DNA of 64,000 nucleotides from Vibrio mangrovi (lineage in GTDB: Bacteria > Pseudomonadota > Gammaproteobacteria > Enterobacterales > Vibrionaceae): positions 1,984,001 to 2,048,000 of the forward strand of contig NZ_AP024883.1 in the NCBI RefSeq assembly GCF_024346955.1, written 5' to 3'. Numbering within the stretch: the first letter of the stretch is position 1; each line of letters begins with the position of its first letter. Under the pieces are notes generated by a model. It did not search any database, was not told the origin of the DNA, and worked only from the letters and a program-made list of their open reading frames with translations. Shown one piece after another: positions 1 through 7,553 of the stretch. Both the position numbers and the translations under genes were made by a program.

Positions 1-102
1 CTGGAAATGTCCAGTTCAGCAACAACACTCGCCAGAGAAAGCGAAAACTTAGCTGGCATGTCCCGGCAACTGGATGACAAATTGATGATGTTCAAACTCT
101 GA
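1..102 (+). CDS. Methyl-accepting chemotaxis protein, C-terminal fragment
   Basis: The window opens inside a gene. Frame 1 reads 33 codons to a TGA at 100-102, ending in LDDKLMMFKL. The serine/alanine/glutamate-rich helical text (SSSATTLARESENLAGMSRQ) followed by a short hydrophobic tail is how many chemoreceptor signalling domains end. The complete chemoreceptor at 24934-27102 has a comparable end (SEQLNVLIQQFKLRG). Ligand domain and start lie outside the window. The gene converges on nspC, with a bidirectional hairpin between them. The family call rests on this short tail only. Confidence 0.6.
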   Translation: MEMSSSATTLARESENLAGMSRQLDDKLMMFKL

Positions 103-126
103 GAATTTCTCAGCAGCCACAGCTCT

Positions 127-156
127 AAAAAAGCCCGGTACGATGACCGGGCTTTG
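127..156. terminator. Bidirectional intrinsic terminator between the chemoreceptor and nspC
   Basis: Perfect 9-bp stem AAAGCCCGG (130-138) and CCGGGCTTT (147-155) around an 8-nt loop, with A-rich sequence on the left and T-rich on the right. It sits between two convergent stop codons, so it can serve both transcripts. Confidence 0.85.
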
Positions 157-161
157 CTGGA

Positions 162-1295
162 TTACTGAACACACCACTGAGACAATGAACGTTTAAAATC
201 AGCATAATCAAATTCGTTGAGTTTTTGCACCTCACCACTGCTACGCTCACAATATACCGAAGGCATACGCAAGCCATTGAACCAGTTCAGTTTCACCATG
301 GTATAACCTGCACTATCCACTAAATGAAGCTTCTGACCGATTTCCAGTGGCTGATCAAACTTCGCAATACAGAATTGATCACCAGCCAGACATGAGCAGG
401 AACCAATGACATATTCGTATGAGCCATTTTCACTACTTTCATAAACCGATGCCGGTTCATTGTAGATTAATGTATCCAGCCGATGAGCTTCGGTTGCAGA
501 ATCCACGATGGCTGTTGTCATCTCGTTTTCAACAATATCAACCACTGTGACAACCAGATCGGTTGTTTGGGTGATAATCGCTTCTCCCGGCTCAAGATAT
601 AATTGCACTTGATGTTTCCCGGAAAACTCTTTGAGAGCCTGCCCCAGTTTCTCAACATCGTATCCCGGCCAGGTAAAGAAGACTCCACCGCCAAGACTGA
701 CCCACTTGAGACGATCCAGATATTCACCAAACTGTTGGGAAATAGCATCTAAGAGACGAATAAATGCATCAACATCTTTGTTTTCACAATTCATGTGAAA
801 CATAGCGCCATCAATTGAATCGAAAACTGCCGGGTCAAGATGATCGGCCTGAACACCCAACCGGGAAAACTGACGCGCCGGATTTGCTAAATCCTGGCCA
901 GCATAGCTCACTCCCGGATTCAGACGCAGACCCAATGAAGCCTTCTCTTCAACCAGATGGCGATAGGCCGCTAATTGCGATTGTGAATTAAAAATCATCT
1001 TGTCACAGATATCTGCGACAGCTTTTACATCATCTTCGCTGTAACCGACGCTATAAGCATGGGTTTCTCCGCCAAATGTTTCGTAGCCCAGCTGAACTTC
1101 ATAAGGGCCAGAGCTTGTTGTACCGTCCAGATAGGGCTTGATAATGTCAAACACTCCCCACGTGGAAAAGCATTTGAGCGCAAGAACCAGCTTCACACCG
1201 GAAATTTCCTTCAGATGTTGAGCAATTTCAAGATTACGAATCAATTTAGATTCATCAATCATAAAATAGGGTGTTTTTAATTCACTTTTTTGCAT
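162..1295 (-). CDS. nspC: Carboxynorspermidine decarboxylase
   Basis: 377 aa, the usual length for NspC, a fold-type III PLP decarboxylase of the alanine-racemase-barrel group. It removes CO2 from carboxynorspermidine to give norspermidine in the cytoplasm. LVLALKCFSTW near residue 40 carries the PLP lysine, MFHMNCENKD near 165 and LGGGVFF near 200 are conserved barrel motifs, and GSCSCLAGD near 300 is the C-terminal active-site cysteine region. It is last in the minus-strand order aminotransferase/decarboxylase, dehydrogenase, decarboxylase, but is separated from the dehydrogenase by about 200 bp holding a terminator, so it may be expressed at a different level. In V. cholerae this enzyme supports biofilm formation (established knowledge). 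Confidence 0.95.
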   Translation of the reverse strand: MQKSELKTPYFMIDESKLIRNLEIAQHLKEISGVKLVLALKCFSTWGVFDIIKPYLDGTTSSGPYEVQLGYETFGGETHAYSVGYSEDDVKAVADICDKMIFNSQSQLAAYRHLVEEKASLGLRLNPGVSYAGQDLANPARQFSRLGVQADHLDPAVFDSIDGAMFHMNCENKDVDAFIRLLDAISQQFGEYLDRLKWVSLGGGVFFTWPGYDVEKLGQALKEFSGKHQVQLYLEPGEAIITQTTDLVVTVVDIVENEMTTAIVDSATEAHRLDTLIYNEPASVYESSENGSYEYVIGSCSCLAGDQFCIAKFDQPLEIGQKLHLVDSAGYTMVKLNWFNGLRMPSVYCERSSGEVQKLNEFDYADFKRSLSQWCVQ

Positions 1296-1379
1296 GACTT
1301 AACTTACCGATTTATCGTGTTCACCATGTTGAACCCATCAAATCTCATATCCGGACCAAGCCATATAAAAGAGGATCAT

Positions 1380-1401
1380 CTCTGGCATTGAATGGCCAGA
1401 G
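1380..1401 (-). other. Hairpin in the nspC leader
   Basis: CTCTGGC (1380-1386) pairs perfectly with GCCAGAG (1395-1401) around an 8-nt loop. It lies just downstream, in the sense of minus-strand transcription, of the terminator at 1411-1444 and about 85 nt before the nspC start. No T tract follows it, so it looks like leader structure rather than a second terminator. Confidence 0.5.
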
Positions 1402-1410
1402 TGCGCCGCT

Positions 1411-1444
1411 AAAAAACAGCCATAACATCAAATGCTACGGCTGT
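1411..1444 (-). terminator. Intrinsic terminator between the carboxynorspermidine dehydrogenase gene and nspC
   Basis: On the minus strand ACAGCC-GTAGCAT, loop TTG, ATGTTAT-GGCTGT forms a 13-bp stem (two G-U pairs), followed immediately by at least five T (the A run at 1411-1416 on the plus strand). It lies 50-83 bp past the dehydrogenase stop and would cut or attenuate transcription into nspC. Confidence 0.8.
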
Positions 1445-1493
1445 CTGATAAGCTTGACTTTTATCGTTCGGTTACAAGATATCGTCAGGACGA

Positions 1494-2738
1494 TTATTTC
1501 AGAATCTGAATTTCAGGCTGCCTGACTTCCAGTTCCTGCATGTCCCAATCCAAACCAATTTGTGGCATGGTTTTCAGGAATGGATCCGGATCCAGCTGTT
1601 CCATATTGAACACACCAGGTTCGGCCCATTGTTTCTGGAAGAACTGAATTGCAGCAGTAATCGCAGGAACACCCGTTGTATAAGAAATTGCCTGATGTTC
1701 AACATCATGGTAGGCAACTTCGTGGTCAGCGATGTTATACAGAAAAACACTCCGTTCTTCCCCGCCTTTTTTCCCCTGAACCCAGGTGCCGATACAGGTA
1801 TTACCTTTGTATCCCGGAGCTAAAGAGGTTGGATCTGGCAGCAATGCTTTCAATACATGTAATGGCTGAACTTCTCTGCCATCAGGCAATGTTACAGGGT
1901 CAGGGCTCAACAGACCGATATCACGCATCACATTGAAGTAATTCAGATAACGATCACCAAATCCCATCCAGAACTCGATTCGTTTTGCCGGGATAAACTC
2001 TTTCAATGAGCGAACTTCATCATGAGCCATCGAGTAAACTTTGTGTCTGCCCACTACAGGAAAATCAAATTCATGCATCCGTGTATGGCAGCCTACCTGT
2101 TTCCACTCATTGTTATCCCAGTAAAACGAATCCCCCTGAATTTCCAGCATATTCGTTTCCGGGTCAAAGTTAGTCGCAAACTTTTTCCCGTGATCGCCAG
2201 CATTCACATCCATGACATCAATACTGTCAATCTCATCAAAGAGATGTTTCACGGCGTAAGCGGCAAATACACTCACCACTCCGGGATCAAAACCGGCTCC
2301 CAGAATACCTGTAATACCGGCTTCTTTAAATTTGTCACGGTATCCCCACTGCCAATCGTAGGCTTCAGGGACCTGCTGACCTTCAGAGCAAAGATCAACC
2401 GCAACAGAAGTATCCAGATAGGAAACTTTGGCCCGATAGCAGGCTTCCATCACATGGATGTTGACCCACGGAGGGCCAACATTAATGACTAAATCAGGCT
2501 GAACCTCGTGAATTAACGCGACCAGAGAATCAATATCGTCAGCGTTGACTTCACGAGCTTCTAACTTCTTTTGCGTATCTTTCAGATTTCCTTTACGACG
2601 CACCGATTCGATAATCTTTTCGCACTTGGTTATTGTCCGGGATGCAATCGTAATATCACCTAAAATATCGTTGTTCTGGGCTGCCTTATGGGCAACAACC
2701 CAACCAACACCTCCTGCTCCAATTTGTAAAATTGACAT
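1494..2738 (-). CDS. Carboxynorspermidine dehydrogenase (saccharopine-dehydrogenase family)
   Basis: 414 aa. The N-terminus MSILQIGAGGVGWVVAHKAA is a Rossmann GxGxxG dinucleotide site, and the family is that of saccharopine dehydrogenase-like reductases. The enzyme condenses 1,3-diaminopropane with L-aspartate semialdehyde and reduces the Schiff base with NADPH to carboxynorspermidine, the NspC substrate. GILGAGFDPGVVSVFAAYA (near residue 145) and YTTGVPAITAA (near 355) are family-type motifs. It lies 16 bp downstream of the fused aminotransferase/decarboxylase gene, so the two are very likely co-transcribed; a strong terminator follows its stop. Function is assigned from family and cluster context together. 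Confidence 0.93.
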   Translation of the reverse strand: MSILQIGAGGVGWVVAHKAAQNNDILGDITIASRTITKCEKIIESVRRKGNLKDTQKKLEAREVNADDIDSLVALIHEVQPDLVINVGPPWVNIHVMEACYRAKVSYLDTSVAVDLCSEGQQVPEAYDWQWGYRDKFKEAGITGILGAGFDPGVVSVFAAYAVKHLFDEIDSIDVMDVNAGDHGKKFATNFDPETNMLEIQGDSFYWDNNEWKQVGCHTRMHEFDFPVVGRHKVYSMAHDEVRSLKEFIPAKRIEFWMGFGDRYLNYFNVMRDIGLLSPDPVTLPDGREVQPLHVLKALLPDPTSLAPGYKGNTCIGTWVQGKKGGEERSVFLYNIADHEVAYHDVEHQAISYTTGVPAITAAIQFFQKQWAEPGVFNMEQLDPDPFLKTMPQIGLDWDMQELEVRQPEIQILK

Positions 2739-2754
2739 AGTCCTATTACCTTAA

Positions 2755-5643
2755 TTATCCGACTAGTTCGCTGGTTAGCTGTGTGATTTTCTCCATTAAC
2801 GATTCAAAATCGCTGATGTCTAAACATGGATTCAAAATTGTCAGTTTCATAGCGGTCTGACCGTTTATCACGGTTTCGCCAAGTACTGCAACACCTCTGG
2901 TTAACGCCTCAAGACGTACCTTCTGGTTCAACGCATCCAGATCAGTCACTGCTGGATGTACTGCGCGGAACAAAACTGTAGACAATGATGGCTGAGATAA
3001 CAACTCATATCCCGGATCATTATCAATCAACTGTGCGACCTGTTGTGTTTGCTGGATTAAGTGATCATACATCTCACCCAATGCAACAGGCCCGACACTT
3101 TGCATCGTCATATAGACTTTCAAAGCGTCAAAACGTCTGGTGGTTGAAAGCGATTTATCGACCAGATTCGGCAATGTGTCGTGCTCCCGGTTCAGATAAT
3201 CTGCATGATGCAGCAGATATTTGAAGTCTGCTTTATCCTTCACCAGGAATGCACCACAACTAATTGTTTGATAGAACAATTTATGAAAATCAACCGTAAT
3301 TGAACGAGCACGTTCGATACCACTTAAACGCTCAGCATGACTACTCAGGATAAGAGCTCCACCATAAGCACTGTCGACATGCATCCATAGACCATGCTGT
3401 TCAGCAACATCAGCAATGGTATGCAGATCATCAATTGCGCCATGATCGGTCGTCCCTGCTGTCCCCACGACAGCAAACGGAATCAGACCTTCAGCCTTTG
3501 CCTGCTCGATTACGCCAGCCAGTCTGGACGCATCCATAGTCCCGTTTGGTAAGGTATCAACGGTCAGAACCGCTTTCTCTCCCAACCCCATCCAATATGC
3601 TGACTTTTGTACGGTAAAGTGGGCATTTTCAGAACACACAATCCGTAATTTATCAGCATAATCAGGCAAGCCCAGCTTCTGAATCGAGTGGCCGCTCAGT
3701 TTATCTGCAATCCAGTCCCGGGCCAGTTGTAAGCCCATCTGGTTGCTTTGAGTACCGCCGCTGGTGAAAACACCATCAGCTAAATCCCCTAGCCGGTACT
3801 TGGTACACATCCAGTCAATAACACGCTGCTCAACATAAGTAGCTGCCGACGACTGATCCCAGGAATCCATTGATTGATTCAATGCACCAATCATGGCCTC
3901 TGCTGCAACGGAGGACAGCAGCGGCGGCGTATGCAAATGTGCAATACAGTTCGGGTGTTGCACAATAATTGAGTTTTTGGCAACCAATTCTGCTGTATCA
4001 GAAATAACATCGGTCAACAGTGCATTTTTATGATCTAAATCTACGGCATAAATCGCTTGTTCCAGTTGCAAAGGATCCATACCGGAATATGGCGCCTGAA
4101 CAGCGTCAAAGATTGACTTCATTGCAGCCGTTGTATGATTCATGACCTTTGAAAATTGCTGACTTCCCTGATAACCGGTATGGATAAAATGCTTTTTCCA
4201 TGCAGCCTGATTCTCTGCTTCCGGAACTTTTTCACCACCACCGGCAGCCAGAATCGCTTCTTCCAGAACACGGAGTGCAAAATCAATCTGTTCATAAGAA
4301 ATAATGATCGGTGGCAGGAAGCGGATGACAGAGCCTTCACGCCCACCCTTTTCAACCATCAGGCCTCTTTCCAATGCTGCACGTTGAATTCTGAGAGTCA
4401 ACGCACCATCTGCCTGCGGCTCACCAAATTTATTCAGTTCACCCTGTGGATTCTTGATTTCAACACCAAGCATCAGGCCTTTACCACGGACTTCAGCGAT
4501 ACAATTTACCCGGCTTTGGATCTTCTCCAGACCCATACGCAAGTACTGTCCTGCAATATTTGCATGCTCAACCAAATTATCACGCTGAATAATTTCAAGC
4601 GCTTTAGCACCTGAAACCATTGCCAATTGGTTACCACGAAACGTACCGGTATGTTCGCCAGCACGCCATGTATCGATTTCTTTTTTGAATACCAGTAACG
4701 ACATTGGCAGACCACCACCAATCGCTTTGGACAGACAAAGAATATCCGGGATGATTCCCGCTTCTTCAAAAGCAAAGTTGTAGCCGGTTTTCCCAACACC
4801 ACATTGCACTTCATCAAAAATCAGTAAGATGCCGTGCTCATCACAAATACGGCGTAGCTCACGCAGCCAGAAAGCAGGAGCAGGAACAACACCACCTTCA
4901 CCCTGAACCGGCTCGACAATAATCGCGGCTGGCTTCATGATACCGGCTTCATCGTCTCCCAGCAGACGTTCAATATACCGAATGCTGGCACGGGCACCTT
5001 CTTCACCACCAAGGCCAAACGGGCAACGAATGTTATATGGGAATGGCATGAAATGAACATCAGACATTAACCCGGTACGACGGGCTTTGGTACTCAAATT
5101 ACCCATCATTCCCATGGTGCCGTTGGTCATTCCATGATATGCGCCACGAAACGCAAACATGGTATTGCGACCAGTAGTCTGTTTAGCAAGCTTGATGGCG
5201 GCTTCTACAGCATCAGCACCGGAAGGTCCACAAAACTGAATCGCACAATTTTCTCCCAACTCTTCAGGAAGAAATGCCCGCACCTGCTTAATAAAGTGAT
5301 CCTTTGCTGGTGTTGTCATATCCAGCGTTTGATAAGGAAGTCCCGAATCTAACTGTTCTTTGAGCGCCTGATTAATTTCCGGATGATTATATCCGAGCAC
5401 TAAAGTACCGGCTCCGGCAAGACAGTCGAGAAAAACCTGACCACGTGTATCCTCAACCAAAGCGCCATATGCCTGCTTAATTGCAATCGGCAAACGGCGG
5501 GGATACGAGCGCACTTCAGATTCGTACTTTTCTTGATCTAAAAGTACCTGATCCGGCGTTAAATCATAAACACCATTCACATTTGGTGTTTGTGATGAAA
5601 AAACTGTTGAAAGATTTTGATTGACTTCAAAGGCAGTACTCAT
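2755..5643 (-). CDS. Fused L-2,4-diaminobutyrate:2-oxoglutarate aminotransferase / diaminobutyrate decarboxylase
   Basis: 962 aa from the chosen start. The N-terminal half is a class-III PLP aminotransferase (GPSGADAVEAAIKLAK; FDEVQCGVGKTG; LSKAIGGGLPM with the PLP lysine). The C-terminal half is a group-II PLP decarboxylase (FTSGGTQSNQMGLQLARD; HVDSAYGGALIL; TVDFHKLFYQ with the PLP lysine). The pair makes diaminobutyrate from aspartate semialdehyde and decarboxylates it to 1,3-diaminopropane, feeding the next gene. In many bacteria these are two proteins; the fusion is known in vibrios. An in-frame ATG lies ten codons upstream (5673), but the ATG at 5643 is preceded by GAGGGGGCGCAG, a good ribosome binding site, so it is preferred. 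Confidence 0.93.
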   Translation of the reverse strand: MSTAFEVNQNLSTVFSSQTPNVNGVYDLTPDQVLLDQEKYESEVRSYPRRLPIAIKQAYGALVEDTRGQVFLDCLAGAGTLVLGYNHPEINQALKEQLDSGLPYQTLDMTTPAKDHFIKQVRAFLPEELGENCAIQFCGPSGADAVEAAIKLAKQTTGRNTMFAFRGAYHGMTNGTMGMMGNLSTKARRTGLMSDVHFMPFPYNIRCPFGLGGEEGARASIRYIERLLGDDEAGIMKPAAIIVEPVQGEGGVVPAPAFWLRELRRICDEHGILLIFDEVQCGVGKTGYNFAFEEAGIIPDILCLSKAIGGGLPMSLLVFKKEIDTWRAGEHTGTFRGNQLAMVSGAKALEIIQRDNLVEHANIAGQYLRMGLEKIQSRVNCIAEVRGKGLMLGVEIKNPQGELNKFGEPQADGALTLRIQRAALERGLMVEKGGREGSVIRFLPPIIISYEQIDFALRVLEEAILAAGGGEKVPEAENQAAWKKHFIHTGYQGSQQFSKVMNHTTAAMKSIFDAVQAPYSGMDPLQLEQAIYAVDLDHKNALLTDVISDTAELVAKNSIIVQHPNCIAHLHTPPLLSSVAAEAMIGALNQSMDSWDQSSAATYVEQRVIDWMCTKYRLGDLADGVFTSGGTQSNQMGLQLARDWIADKLSGHSIQKLGLPDYADKLRIVCSENAHFTVQKSAYWMGLGEKAVLTVDTLPNGTMDASRLAGVIEQAKAEGLIPFAVVGTAGTTDHGAIDDLHTIADVAEQHGLWMHVDSAYGGALILSSHAERLSGIERARSITVDFHKLFYQTISCGAFLVKDKADFKYLLHHADYLNREHDTLPNLVDKSLSTTRRFDALKVYMTMQSVGPVALGEMYDHLIQQTQQVAQLIDNDPGYELLSQPSLSTVLFRAVHPAVTDLDALNQKVRLEALTRGVAVLGETVINGQTAMKLTILNPCLDISDFESLMEKITQLTSELVG

Positions 5644-6226
5644 CTGCGCCCCCTCAGAAAAAATGCCCATCATTAGAAAATAAAAGTATCAATAATAAAG
5701 ATGGGTAATAGCAACCGGCCTCCAACATCACCTGACAATCAGATAAATAACTGACAGACGTGTACAGAGACACCATAAAATAAACGGAAAATCAGCGATT
5801 GCTGGGAATCAAGGTTCAGTAATGCTTCTGTCTTGCTGAACAGGACACTGAGGAAGAACAAAGCTGATTAATGAAGATAAAATATGTGATTTCAACGTTG
5901 GGTTGCCCATTTTGATGCCGCTCCCACGACTAGAGTATCCCGTCTATCAGCAAAAGGACTTGCCGATACCTACCCTACGTAATGACACAATCAGCCCGAA
6001 TGTTCACTACGCGTATCCCTCAGAAAATGCAACTCACTCCGAGATTGTCGCGAAATCTAACATACAAAGGACACGACTTGCAATTATTTTCTGTGAGCAA
6101 CCCCAAGAAAAAACACACGAAAGTCTGGCTCCCGTGTGTTTTCAATAACATCTGGTGACATCTATTCTTGCCGCAAAATAGTCATGGTAAAAATATTAGG
6201 AGGCTATTTTGAAACATCTGAGGTTA
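5644..6226. other. Intergenic region upstream of the norspermidine genes
   Basis: About 580 bp between the start of the fused aminotransferase/decarboxylase gene and the end of nhaA, both on the minus strand. It should hold the promoter of the polyamine genes. The part nearest the gene is AT-rich (5670-5710). A plus-strand reading frame of 81 codons at 5903-6148 has no ribosome binding site and no recognisable product, so I do not call it a gene. The only clear element is the nhaA terminator at 6110-6142. Confidence 0.6.
6107..6142 (-). terminator. Intrinsic terminator downstream of nhaA
   Basis: AAAACACACG (6110-6119) and CGTGTGTTTT (6133-6142) form a 10-bp stem around 13 nt. On the minus strand the stem runs into a six-T tract. 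It lies 85 bp past the nhaA stop. Confidence 0.8.
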
Positions 6227-7390
6227 TCACCGTTCAGAAACCGCCACGTTTTCTGCTGGTGAAGACACTCTCAATAAAATATATCCAAGGACGGCGGCCA
6301 GAGTTGACCCCATCAGAATTCCCACTCTTGCATACGTATCCAGTTCTTCGGCAATTTCACCAAACGCCAGTGAAGAAATAAATATCGACATGGTAAAGCC
6401 GATTCCGCACAACACAGATACCGCAAAGATTTGCTTTAGTTTTACACCTTCAGGAAGTTTTGCAAAACCGAATTTCAGCGCAAGCCAGCTAAAACTAAAC
6501 ACGCCTAAAGGCTTTCCAATCAACAATCCCAGAGATACACCTAACGGAACCGTATGAGTCAGAATCTCAGTTGAAACCGCAGACATTGAAATACCAGCAT
6601 TAGCGAAAGCAAAAACCGGCAAAATGGCAAAAGCGACATATGGATGTAACCAATGCTCCAATTGCTTTAATGGCGACGACCCACCATTTTTCCCCTTCAG
6701 AGGAATCGCAAAACCAAGAATGACACCGGCTAGTGTTGCATGTACTCCCGATTTCAGCACGGCGACCCAGAGAATCGCTCCAACCACCAGATAAGGTGTC
6801 AGACTCGTCACGCGCTTATAACTTAACAGAACAAGAAGCCCAACCATCGTCAGTCCGACAGATAAAGCGAGTGTTGACAGATCACTACTATAAAACAGGG
6901 CAATAATAACAATCACACCCAGGTCATCAATAATCGCCAGAGCCAGTAAAAAGACCTTCAGACTGAGCGGAACCCGGTTCCCGAGCAATGCCATAATCCC
7001 TAAAGCAAATGCAATATCAGTGGCTGCCGGAATCGCCCATCCCTGAACTGCCAGAGAGTCATTCTGATTTAGCAACGCATAAATTAGTGCCGGAGCTAGC
7101 ATACCACCAACAGCAGCAATTGCTGGGAATACAGCTGTTTCCCGTTGCTTCAGAGCCCCTTCGAAAAGCTCCCGTTTCACTTCCAGACCAATCAACAGGA
7201 AAAATACCGCCATTAAGCCATCATTGATCCAATGCCGTAGTGACAGACCAAGTAACGGTATATGTAAAACCTCTTCATATAATGCCTGCTGGGAAGAGTT
7301 TGCGATCCACATGGCTAAAAACGATGCTAATACAAGCATAAGCCCACCGCTTGATTCCATCTTGAAGAATTTCCGGATCATGTCTGTCAT
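6227..7390 (-). CDS. nhaA: Na+/H+ antiporter NhaA
   Basis: 387 aa, the standard NhaA length, with about 12 hydrophobic segments in the inner membrane. It exchanges internal Na+ or Li+ for external H+ and protects against salt and alkaline stress. LALAIIDDLGVIVIIALF near residue 155 carries the two adjacent aspartates of the ion-binding site, and IPAATDIAFALGIMALLG just before it is the conserved unwound-helix region with the third aspartate. The ATG at 7390 has an AGGAG seven bases upstream. A terminator follows at 6107-6142. The order polyamine genes then nhaA matches what I recall for V. cholerae. No NhaR-type regulator is adjacent. Confidence 0.97.
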   Translation of the reverse strand: MTDMIRKFFKMESSGGLMLVLASFLAMWIANSSQQALYEEVLHIPLLGLSLRHWINDGLMAVFFLLIGLEVKRELFEGALKQRETAVFPAIAAVGGMLAPALIYALLNQNDSLAVQGWAIPAATDIAFALGIMALLGNRVPLSLKVFLLALAIIDDLGVIVIIALFYSSDLSTLALSVGLTMVGLLVLLSYKRVTSLTPYLVVGAILWVAVLKSGVHATLAGVILGFAIPLKGKNGGSSPLKQLEHWLHPYVAFAILPVFAFANAGISMSAVSTEILTHTVPLGVSLGLLIGKPLGVFSFSWLALKFGFAKLPEGVKLKQIFAVSVLCGIGFTMSIFISSLAFGEIAEELDTYARVGILMGSTLAAVLGYILLRVSSPAENVAVSER

Positions 7391-7529
7391 TCTGGTACTC
7401 CTGTTGAGTCACTCTACATTTTGAAACATACATATAACCATTTTAACAACTCACTGGAATATATAAAAATCGATTCTAATGATATTTTACTTCGGAAAAA
7501 ACGAAGAGAAGAAAGAAAAGAAGAGTTTG

Positions 7530-7553
7530 TCAGAGATTACAGAGAATCTCTGA
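7530..7553 (-). terminator. Possible weak terminator at the end of the FtsX-type permease gene
   Basis: CAGAGATT (7531-7538) pairs with AATCTCTG (7545-7552), overlapping the stop codon. On the minus strand it is followed only by a pyrimidine-rich, T-interrupted stretch, so termination may be inefficient and nhaA (147 bp downstream) could receive read-through. Confidence 0.4.

Noticed and set aside
5903..6148. 81-codon plus-strand frame between the polyamine genes and nhaA
   Set aside because: No ribosome binding site, no recognisable motif, and its 3' end runs through the nhaA terminator hairpin.
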